NCBI GenBank assembly: GCA_012513725.1
Contig: JAAZBQ010000531.1
Span: forward strand, 1-7,602
Reading direction: 5' to 3'
DNA from: Chloroflexota bacterium
GTDB lineage: Bacteria; Chloroflexota; Anaerolineae; UBA1429
Length of the DNA stretch: 7,602 nucleotides
The notes below the pieces were generated by a model, which saw only the letters and a program-made list of their open reading frames with translations, was not told the origin of the DNA and searched no databases. Within the stretch, counting starts at the first letter, position 1; each line of letters starts with the position of its first letter. The translations under genes and the position numbers were made by a program. Of the stretch, positions 1 through 4,906 are shown piece by piece.

Positions 1-28
1 CGAGGGGATCCACTTTCATCGGAGGCAT
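1..28 (-). CDS. Possible start of a leftward gene, cut by the window edge
   Basis: On the minus strand an ATG at 28-26 opens a frame reading MPPMKVDPL that runs off the left edge without a stop. A second in-frame ATG at 19-17 is an alternative start; an AGG about 10 nt before it is the only weak ribosome-binding signal. The reason to consider a gene is context: an extended -10 promoter (TGG then TATAAT, 88-96) lies about 60 nt upstream on the same strand, and nothing else in 1-128 explains it. Nine residues are far too few to name a product. It could equally be a chance open frame. Confidence 0.3.
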
Positions 29-87
29 ACCTAACTCGTTCCCAGCGCGTTCATGCGCTACTCTCGATGCTACCCATACAAGGTCAC

Positions 88-96
88 ATTATACCA
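88..96 (-). promoter_or_regulatory. Extended -10 promoter reading leftward
   Basis: The minus strand reads TGGTATAAT, a perfect -10 hexamer (88-93) with the TGn extension. No good -35 hexamer is seen at 16-18 bp, as is usual for extended -10 promoters. It lies in the spacer after folB and would drive the possible gene at the left edge. A short ATG frame (MNALGTS, starting at 54) lies between promoter and gene start and may be chance. Confidence 0.45.
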
Positions 97-128
97 CACT
101 CGGCATTCGCGTCTTGTCGCCGCTTTCC

Positions 129-313
129 TTCACCACCGAGCACACAGAGAACACCAAGGGGGAGGGACGAACCGATATCCCCTGCCGGCGCGGAGACTCG
201 GGGCGCTATGGCGCTAGCCCACTCGTCCGGGCTCGTATTTCCCACGCCGTGGGCATACCCTCCTGACCGTTCTCCCCCTCTTCCTTTGTGTTCTTTGTGT
301 CCTTGGTGGTGAG
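129..313. repeat. Spacer repeat element 1: imperfect inverted repeat of short periodic units
   Basis: The left arm 129-161 and the right arm 281-313 are inverted copies, matching at 26 of 33 positions by eye. The right arm is built of 9-bp units: CCTTTGTGT, TCTTTGTGT, CCTTGGTGG (283-309). The outer ends carry a CACCACC-type sequence on each side, and the right arm ends one base before the folB stop codon (315-317). The core 162-280 contains a small hairpin, CCCAC-gcc-GTGGG (241-253), with no T tract. No coding potential is credible in 29-314; an 81-codon plus-strand frame is repeat translation. A paired transcript could act as a terminator for folB, which is inference. Confidence 0.7.
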
Positions 314-314
314 A

Positions 315-671
315 TCATCCACGCGAGCGCTCGATCTCGACGCCCACCGACCGGCCATACCGTAGGGCCCGCGGCTTTTCCACGCGCACCGTCGCCCCCT
401 CCACCCGCTCGTCGGCCAGGCACAGGCGGGCGATCTCTTCCGCCAGGCGCTCCACCAGGCCATAGCCCGCCGTCTCGGCCAGGGCCACGATCCGCTTGCT
501 CAGGGCCCCGTAATCCACCGTGTCGGCCAGGTCGTCAGAGGCGCCGGCGGCGCGGGTATCGGTGCGCAGTTCGACGTTGATCAGGATATCCTGGGGCCGG
601 GTGCGCTCGTCGTCGCGCACGCCGATGATCCCCCGCACCAAGAGGTCCCGGATGAGAATGCGGTCCACCAC
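315..671 (-). CDS. folB: Dihydroneopterin aldolase (FolB)
   Basis: Cytoplasmic enzyme of tetrahydrofolate synthesis that cleaves 7,8-dihydroneopterin to 6-hydroxymethyl-7,8-dihydropterin and glycolaldehyde. The family can also epimerise at C2'. The 118 residues match the usual 115-125. The opening IRDLLVRGIIGVRDDER is the FolB N-terminus. Counted from the chosen start, the family's active-site residues fall at Glu22, Tyr54 (TVDY), Glu74 (LVERLAEEI) and Lys99 (VRVEKP), close to Staphylococcus aureus numbering 22, 54, 74 and 100. The start chosen is GTG at 671-669, because GGAGG (684-680) sits 8 nt upstream. The longer TTG start at 677 leaves only 2 nt, and a second GTG at 668 is also possible. 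The gene follows the SDR reductase by 15 bp and its Shine-Dalgarno abuts that gene's stop, so the two are probably cotranscribed and translationally coupled. Being the FolX epimerase paralog cannot be excluded. Confidence 0.92.
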   Translation of the reverse strand: MVDRILIRDLLVRGIIGVRDDERTRPQDILINVELRTDTRAAGASDDLADTVDYGALSKRIVALAETAGYGLVERLAEEIARLCLADERVEGATVRVEKPRALRYGRSVGVEIERSRG

Positions 672-679
672 GCGCAACG

Positions 680-684
680 CCTCC
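680..684 (-). promoter_or_regulatory. Ribosome binding site deciding the folB start
   Basis: GGAGG on the minus strand lies immediately after the stop codon of the upstream reductase (TAG at 689-687). Its spacing is 8 nt to GTG 671 but only 2 nt to TTG 677, which favours the GTG start. Confidence 0.7.
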
Positions 685-686
685 CT

Positions 687-1421
687 CTATACCAGGTGCT
701 CGCCGCCGTCGACGGTGATCGTCTCGCCGGTGACGAACTCGCTATCCAACAGGTATAGCATCGCCCGCACGATCTCCTCGGGTGAGCCGGTGCGGCGGGC
801 CGGAATGCGCCCCGCCAGCCGCCGAAAGTAGGACCCGTCGTCGCCGGGCGGGGGGAGGATGGCCCCCGGGGCAATGGCGTTCACCCGCACCTGGGGCCCC
901 AGGGCCACCGCCAGCGCCCGGGTGAGCCCCTCGAGGCCGGCCTTGGAGGCAATGTAGGCCATGTACGCCTTGCCCGGCCGCCGCGCCCGCCAGTCGGTGA
1001 TGTTGATGATGTGGGCGTTCTGGCGATCGCCCAGCTGCCGGGCAAAGGCCTGGGCGAGAAAGAACGGCGCCCGCAGGTTGACGTCCAGGTGGCGGTCCCA
1101 GTCGGCCACGGTGGTCTCCAGCACCTCGCCGCGCTGAAAGAGGGAGGCCGAGTTCACCAGGATGTCCAGCCCGCCGAGGGCGGCGGCGCCCTCGGCGACG
1201 AGGCGGGCTGGTGCGTCGGGCGCGGCGAGGTCCGCCGCGATGGCCACCGCCTGGCCCCCGCCGGCGCGGATGGCCGCGACCACCTCCTCCGCCGGCCCCT
1301 GCGACCGGCGATAGTGCACCACCACGCTCGCGCCGTGGGCGCCGAGGGCCAGGGCCAAGGCCCGGCCGACCCGCACGCCCGCGCCCGTCACCAGCGCGCC
1401 CTTGCCGCGGAGATCGACCAT
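687..1421 (-). CDS. SDR-family oxidoreductase of the pteridine reductase (FolM/PTR1) type
   Basis: A 244-residue NADPH-dependent short-chain reductase, probably reducing a dihydropterin or dihydrofolate. The Rossmann dinucleotide motif TGAGVRVG (12-19) has Arg in place of the central Gly of classical SDRs, as in the TGxxxRxG of pteridine reductases. It is followed by HYRRS (36-40), like the NADPH-selecting HYHRS of Leishmania PTR1. NSAS lies at 90-93. The catalytic Ser of classical SDRs is replaced by Asp143 (INITDW), with Tyr156 and Lys160 in YIASK. The Asp-Tyr spacing of 13 equals that of PTR1 (Asp181, Tyr194), and E. coli FolM also has this Asp. RVNAIAPGAILPP (179-191) is the substrate-loop entrance and VDGGEHLV the C-terminus. 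The start at 1421 is supported by AAGGAGG (1439-1433); the frame stays open upstream only through repeat DNA. With folB directly downstream this forms a pterin unit. A generic FabG-like reductase is the alternative. Confidence 0.88.
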   Translation of the reverse strand: MVDLRGKGALVTGAGVRVGRALALALGAHGASVVVHYRRSQGPAEEVVAAIRAGGGQAVAIAADLAAPDAPARLVAEGAAALGGLDILVNSASLFQRGEVLETTVADWDRHLDVNLRAPFFLAQAFARQLGDRQNAHIINITDWRARRPGKAYMAYIASKAGLEGLTRALAVALGPQVRVNAIAPGAILPPPGDDGSYFRRLAGRIPARRTGSPEEIVRAMLYLLDSEFVTGETITVDGGEHLV

Positions 1422-1432
1422 GGGTTGCTGTA

Positions 1433-1439
1433 CCTCCTT
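1433..1439 (-). promoter_or_regulatory. Strong ribosome binding site of the SDR gene
   Basis: The minus strand reads AAGGAGG, 11 nt before the ATG at 1421. It fixes the start inside a frame that is otherwise open for another 70 codons through the repeat spacer. No convincing -10/-35 pair was found upstream, so the gene may be transcribed from within the spacer element or by read-through from pfk. Confidence 0.75.
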
Positions 1440-1529
1440 GTTCGTGGGCGCTGGGGGACGTACCGCCGATGCCACGGAGGGACGGATGGAACGGATGGGG
1501 GAGGGGGCGTTGGTCGCAGGCGAGCGATC

Positions 1530-1552
1530 GCGCGGGGCTAAAGACCCCGCGC
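1530..1552. repeat. Hairpin B', inverted copy of 1686-1708
   Basis: Perfect 8-bp stem GCGCGGGG/CCCCGCGC around the 7-nt loop CTAAAGA. The whole 23-bp unit is the exact reverse complement of 1686-1708. It could fold as a bidirectional terminator-like structure, but no T tract follows on either strand. Confidence 0.8.
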
Positions 1553-1562
1553 TACCCGACAC

Positions 1563-1579
1563 GCCCGCTAAAGGCGGGC
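1563..1579. repeat. Short hairpin in spacer 2
   Basis: Perfect 6-bp stem GCCCGC/GCGGGC with loop TAAAG. The loop shares its TAAAG core with the neighbouring 1530-1552 hairpin, which suggests the two are diverged versions of one unit. The function is unknown. Confidence 0.6.
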
Positions 1580-1658
1580 TCACGAAGCGGCAATGCATGG
1601 GTAGAAGCCGCCCAGAAGGTATCCCCATCATCCACTAGCCGCTGGGAACAGGTCAGAA

Positions 1659-1708
1659 GCCTGCTTCAGCAGGCGTGGGCGCGTAGCGCGGGGTCTTTAG
1701 CCCCGCGC
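1659..1708. repeat. REP-like hairpin pair A-B, copy 1
   Basis: Hairpin A, GCCTGCTTCAGCAGGC (1659-1674), has a 7-bp perfect stem with a 2-nt centre. After 11 nt comes hairpin B, GCGCGGGG-tctttag-CCCCGCGC (1686-1708), followed by GGCC. The same A-B order, spacing and trailing GGCC recur at 5003-5054 between two other genes. That makes this an interspersed REP-doublet-like unit rather than a single gene's terminator. Confidence 0.75.
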
Positions 1709-1785
1709 GGCCAGGCGTGCGCGCCGTATTCTGCCACAGGGTTCCTCAGCGGCGCGTTTCCCCATCCGTCCCATCCGCGCCAGCC

Positions 1786-2886
1786 CTAGTCTCCCAGCGC
1801 GATTCCCAGCCTCCGCGCGGCGTCGATCCACGGGTGATCCAGCGGCAGGAGCTTGCGCCGGCCGGCCACCTTTTTCAACGAGACCGCCTTGCAGCCATCC
1901 CCATCCACGGCCACCATCACGTTCTCCATCCCCTGCTCGACATAATCGATGCACGTGGTGCCCAGCCGGGTGGCCAGGAGCCGGTCGGCGGCCGAGGGCG
2001 TGCCGCCCCGCTGCAGGTGGCCGAGGGCCGTGAACCGCGCGTCGATCCCCGTCCGCCGCTGGAGTGCCTGGGCGAGGAGGGCCGTGCGGGTGGGGAGGAT
2101 GGAATCGTCCTCGTCGCCGTCGCCGTCGCTGCCGTCGTTCTCCGCATCCCCGTCGTCGGGCGATCCCTCGTCCGCGGTGAGGGGCAGGGCGCCCTCGGCC
2201 ACCGCCACGATGCTAAAGCGCTTGCCCCGCCGCTCGCGGTTCAGGATCGCCTCGGTGACCTTGTCGATGTCGTAGGGGATCTCGGGGAGGAGGATGACGT
2301 CGGCGCCGCCGGCCAGCCCGGCCCCCAGCGCCAGCCACCCCGCCGTGTGGCCCATGATCTCGACGATGATCACCCGGTGGTGGGAGTCCGCCGTGGTATG
2401 CAGCCGGTCGATGGCCTCCGCCGCGATCCCCATCGCCGTGTCGAACCCAAAGGTAGTGTCGGTGCAGGGCACGTCGTTGTCGATGGTCTTGGGCAGGGCG
2501 ATGATGTTCAGCCCCTCCTTGGAGAGGCGGTAGGCGTTCTTCATCGTCCCGTCGCCGCCCAGGCAGACGAGGCAATCGAGGTGGTTGCCGTTATAGTTCT
2601 CCACGGCCATCGGGCGCATGTCCAGGGTGCCGACGTTGGGCACCGGAATCTTGTGGGGCTTGTCGCGGCTGGTGCCCAGGATGGTGCCGCCGGTGGCCAG
2701 GATCCCCGAGAGCGCCGCGTCGTCGAGCCGCACCGTGCGGTTCTCGACCAGGCCCCGAAAGCCGTCCAGAAAGCCGATCACCTGCATCCCCGAGCGATGC
2801 GCCGCCTTGCCCACCGCCCGAATCCCGGCGTTCAGCCCGGGGCAATCGCCCCCGGCCGTCAGTATGCCGATCAGTCCCGTCCCCAT
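1786..2886 (-). CDS. pfkA: 6-phosphofructokinase, ATP-type residue, with acidic insertion
   Basis: Glycolytic kinase phosphorylating fructose 6-phosphate at C1, in the cytoplasm. The 366 residues contain LTAGGDCPGLNAGIRAV (9-25, nucleotide-binding loop), GGDGT (110-114), PKTIDND (132-138) with the catalytic Asp136 and Asp138, Arg171, MGHTAGW (178-184), the F6P-contacting Glu231 (VAVAEG) and LGHLQRGGTPSAADR (288-302) with His290 and Arg293. Gly113 is the residue of ATP-dependent enzymes, whereas Lys133 is the residue common in PPi-type and mixed-group enzymes. The phosphoryl donor is therefore probably ATP but not proved. Residues 239-261 form an acidic low-complexity insert (13 Asp/Glu in 23, no basic residue) between the two F6P-binding segments. 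The start at 2886 follows AAGGGGGG and lies 41 nt from a good promoter. The upstream in-frame extension is promoter and repeat DNA and was left out. Confidence 0.94.
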   Translation of the reverse strand: MGTGLIGILTAGGDCPGLNAGIRAVGKAAHRSGMQVIGFLDGFRGLVENRTVRLDDAALSGILATGGTILGTSRDKPHKIPVPNVGTLDMRPMAVENYNGNHLDCLVCLGGDGTMKNAYRLSKEGLNIIALPKTIDNDVPCTDTTFGFDTAMGIAAEAIDRLHTTADSHHRVIIVEIMGHTAGWLALGAGLAGGADVILLPEIPYDIDKVTEAILNRERRGKRFSIVAVAEGALPLTADEGSPDDGDAENDGSDGDGDEDDSILPTRTALLAQALQRRTGIDARFTALGHLQRGGTPSAADRLLATRLGTTCIDYVEQGMENVMVAVDGDGCKAVSLKKVAGRRKLLPLDHPWIDAARRLGIALGD

Positions 2887-2926
2887 ATGCCCCCCTTCGT
2901 CGCTGCGCCCTGCGCCCCTCGAACGG

Positions 2927-2955
2927 ATTATGGCCCAGCGCCCCGGGCCGGTCAA
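2927..2955 (-). promoter_or_regulatory. Sigma70-like promoter for pfk
   Basis: On the minus strand TTGACC (2955-2950) and CATAAT (2932-2927) are separated by exactly 17 bp. Each matches the consensus at 5 of 6 positions. The -10 ends about 40 nt before the pfk ATG. It is one half of a divergent pair with the promoter at 3449-3477. Confidence 0.75.
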
Positions 2956-2972
2956 CCGCGGCGGCAAGAAAG

Positions 2973-3424
2973 TCAACGCCAAGACACAAAGGCGAAGGGG
3001 TAAGGGTATCTGCGCGGCGGAGGCGCACGTCACAGTGCGCTGGCCATCTGACCAGATCTCGCCCGCGTGGCATCTTGGTGTCCCCCGACTGAAGACCGCC
3101 GACTCCCTGCACGCCAACCCGCCCTTCCCACAACGCGCCCCCTGGCCCGTCATCCTGAGGTCCGCCGAAGGATCTCCGACGCGCTGGATCCCAGGCCTTC
3201 CTCCAGCGACGACGCGCCCATCACCCGACATCTGAAGACACACGGGCGGGGCCTTTGCCGGAGACAAGCGATGGGCAATGTGTGGTAGAGGTCCTTCGGC
3301 GGACCTCAGGATGACGGGTATGGAGGGCGGGTGTACCTGAGGTCGGGACGAGGTACAGGGCGCGGGAGACCGGCGGTTACCCTTTCACCCTTTGCGCCTT
3401 TGCCCCTTTGCGTCTTGGCGTTGA
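2973..3424. repeat. Spacer repeat element 3, outer arms: 8-bp periodic inverted repeat
   Basis: The left arm (2973-3006) and right arm (about 3379-3424) are inverted relatives. The best block is TCAACGCCAAGACnCAAAGG (2973-2992), matched in inverse by the sequence ending at 3424. The right arm has a clean 8-bp period over 3381-3420: CCTTTCAC, CCTTTGCG, CCTTTGCC, CCTTTGCG, TCTTGGCG. The arms stop 18 bp from the pfk -35 and 24 bp from the oxidoreductase -35, so the element lies between the two divergent promoters without disrupting either. Apart from the inner inverted repeat (3146-3318) and a small hairpin with 7-bp stem (3332-3357, TGTACCT/AGGTACA), nothing is recognisable in 3007-3378 and no gene is credible. 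Confidence 0.7.
3146..3318. repeat. Inner 173-bp element with 30-bp terminal inverted repeats (CATCCTGAGG type)
   Basis: Arms 3146-3175 and 3289-3318 are inverted copies with 29 of 30 matches, both beginning CCCGTCATCCTGAGG at the outer end. The right arm itself contains a perfect hairpin, GAGGTCC-ttcggc-GGACCTC (3288-3307). The 113-bp core has no credible ORF or known signal. Size and architecture are those of a MITE-like non-autonomous element. Related CATCCTGAG/GAAGGATCT repeats are widespread between genes in bacteria, by general recollection. No clear target duplication flanks it. Confidence 0.75.
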
Positions 3425-3448
3425 GTTCCTCTCCGAACCCGCAAGCGG

Positions 3449-3477
3449 TTGTCCCACTGGCGCGGCTTGTCTACAAT
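3449..3477 (+). promoter_or_regulatory. Sigma70-like promoter for the FAD oxidoreductase
   Basis: TTGTCC (3449-3454) and TACAAT (3472-3477) are separated by exactly 17 bp, with 4/6 and 5/6 matches to consensus. The predicted leader before the ATG at 3522 is about 38 nt, with GGAGG at 3511-3515. It diverges from the pfk promoter. Confidence 0.7.
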
Positions 3478-3521
3478 ACCCCCGCTCGCGCCAAGCCCAC
3501 ACGCCCACCCGGAGGACGACG

Positions 3522-4898
3522 ATGCAGAATCCCATGATCAGCGAGGTCCGTTACGAGCCCTATGACGTGCTGGTGGCCGGGGGCGGCCTGGCCGGCCTCA
3601 CCGCGGCGATCGCGGCGGCCCGGGGCGGCGCCCGCACCGTCCTCATCGAGCGGGCCGGCTGGCTCGGCGGCATGGGTATCACCGGCGCCACGGGCCTGCA
3701 CACCTTCTTCAACATCTACGGCGCCCACCCCGGGGCCGAGCGCCTCCGGGTGGTCCGCGGCATCCCCCAGGAGCTCATCGACCGCACCGGCGCCCTCGGC
3801 GGGGCGATGGGCCACGTGCCCATGGAGCGCGGGGCAGATTTCGTCTCCATGCTCACCCCCGTCGACCCCGAGGCCTTCAAGGCCGCCGCCCTCGAGGCCT
3901 GCCGGGAGGCCGGCGTGCGCCTCCTCCTGCACACGGTGATCGATGAGGTGGTGGCCGGCGACGGCGCCATCGAGGGGGTGGTCGTCTGGAACAAGGCCGG
4001 CCGCAGCCTGATCCGCGCCGAGCAGTACATCGACTGCACCGGCGACGGCGACCTGGCCGCCTGGGCCGGGGCGCCGTTCGAGCACTATCGCGCCGACGAC
4101 CCCGGCGCCTATTCCGCCGGCTTTACCTTTCGCCTCTGCAACGTGGACCTCGCGGCCCTCGAAGGGGACCTCGAGCGGCGCGGCGCCATCCGCCAGCTGG
4201 CCCATGCCGTCAAGCCCCACACCCAGGCGCCCGACCTCGTCCGGCTGGGGATCGACGTGCGCCGCCTCCGGGAGCAGGGGATCGAGGGGCCCATTACGGG
4301 CTTTCTCTCCTCCTCGGTGCGCCCGCGCGAGATCACCTACTGCAACTGCATCAACTATGGCCCCAACGACGGGCTGGACCCCGACGCGCTCACCGCGGCC
4401 GAGGTCGACCTCCGCGGCCGGATGCTGAGCGTGGCAGACATGTTCCGGGAGAACCTGGCGGGCTGCGAGGGTTGCTACGCCGCCGGCCCCGCGCCCACGG
4501 CGGGCCAGCGCCGCGGCCGAGCCATCCACGCCGATTACGAGATCACCCAGGACGATTGCACCGACGCGCACAAGTTCGGCGACGCCGTGGGCTGCTACTC
4601 GTTCATCGACAACGGCCGCCATTTCGTCCGCGACGCCGGCTATTACCAGATTCCCTACCGCGCGCTGATCCCCCGAGAGGTGGACAACCTCCTGATGGCC
4701 GGGCGGATGATGACCGTGGAGCTGGTGGCCCACAACTCGACCCGCAACACCGTCTGCTGCATGATCTGCGGCCAGGCCGCCGGTACCGCCGCCGCGCTGG
4801 CCGTCCACGCCGGCGTCACCCCCCGGGAGGTGGACGTCGAAGCGCTCCAAGCCCGCCTCCGCGCCGCCGACGTCCTCCTGGAACCCGTGGCCGAGTGA
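3522..4898 (+). CDS. FAD-dependent oxidoreductase (FAD_oxidored type, PF12831-like)
   Basis: A 458-residue flavoprotein of unknown substrate. The N-terminal FAD-binding fold shows YDVLVAGGGLAGLTAAI (14-30) with GxGxxG at 20-25, then the ribose-binding Glu43 (VLIER) and GGMGITGATGLHTFFN (49-64). YIDCTGDGDLAAWAGAPFE (169-187) is the mid-chain flavin motif. The C-terminal FAD segment is NLLMAGR (389-395) through HNSTRNTVC to GQAAGTAAAL (417-426). No signal peptide or membrane segment is seen, so it should be cytoplasmic. It has 12 cysteines, including CxC (274-276), CxxC (315-318) and CCxxC (412-416), which is unusually many. The start at 3522 is set by GGAGG 6 nt upstream; the in-frame ATG at 3534 is less well placed. 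Relatives are often found beside carbohydrate genes, and a GH2 gene follows after a 230-bp repeat spacer. The substrate cannot be inferred. Confidence 0.9.
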   Translation: MQNPMISEVRYEPYDVLVAGGGLAGLTAAIAAARGGARTVLIERAGWLGGMGITGATGLHTFFNIYGAHPGAERLRVVRGIPQELIDRTGALGGAMGHVPMERGADFVSMLTPVDPEAFKAAALEACREAGVRLLLHTVIDEVVAGDGAIEGVVVWNKAGRSLIRAEQYIDCTGDGDLAAWAGAPFEHYRADDPGAYSAGFTFRLCNVDLAALEGDLERRGAIRQLAHAVKPHTQAPDLVRLGIDVRRLREQGIEGPITGFLSSSVRPREITYCNCINYGPNDGLDPDALTAAEVDLRGRMLSVADMFRENLAGCEGCYAAGPAPTAGQRRGRAIHADYEITQDDCTDAHKFGDAVGCYSFIDNGRHFVRDAGYYQIPYRALIPREVDNLLMAGRMMTVELVAHNSTRNTVCCMICGQAAGTAAALAVHAGVTPREVDVEALQARLRAADVLLEPVAE

Positions 4899-4906
4899 CG
4901 CGCATC

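Larger units (their letters stand above)
1483..1777. repeat. Spacer repeat element 2: GGATGG inverted repeat enclosing REP-like hairpins
   Basis: The spacer 1422-1785 between pfk and the SDR gene holds no gene. Its ends are inverted copies: 1483-1500 and 1760-1777 match at 17 of 18 positions (cggatggNacggatgggg), and degenerate ACGGATGG units extend outward to about 1471 on the left. The right end stops 8 bp from the pfk stop codon. Inside lie four hairpins: 1530-1552, 1563-1579, 1659-1674 and 1686-1708. The first and last are exact reverse complements of each other, so the spacer is a nested palindrome. No transposase or terminal target duplication was recognised. Confidence 0.75.

Noticed and set aside
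241..253. Hairpin CCCAC-gcc-GTGGG as a rho-independent terminator for folB
   Set aside because: Only a 5-bp stem and no T tract on the minus strand; kept only as part of element 1.
67..312. Plus-strand 81-codon frame in the left spacer
   Set aside because: Lies almost wholly inside the inverted repeat element, lacks a ribosome binding site, and encodes Pro/Ser-rich repeat translation.
1470..1785. CRISPR array or tandem repeat locus
   Set aside because: The repeats are inverted and hairpin-forming with unequal spacing. There are no regularly spaced direct repeats with unique spacers and no cas genes.
1211..1789. Plus-strand frames across the SDR gene start and spacer 2
   Set aside because: Low-complexity Arg/Pro-rich translations of GC-rich antisense and palindromic DNA.
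1717..3003. Plus-strand open frame of 428 codons opposite pfk
   Set aside because: Shadow frame. It starts in repeat DNA, crosses the pfk promoter and ends in the 8-bp-period repeat.
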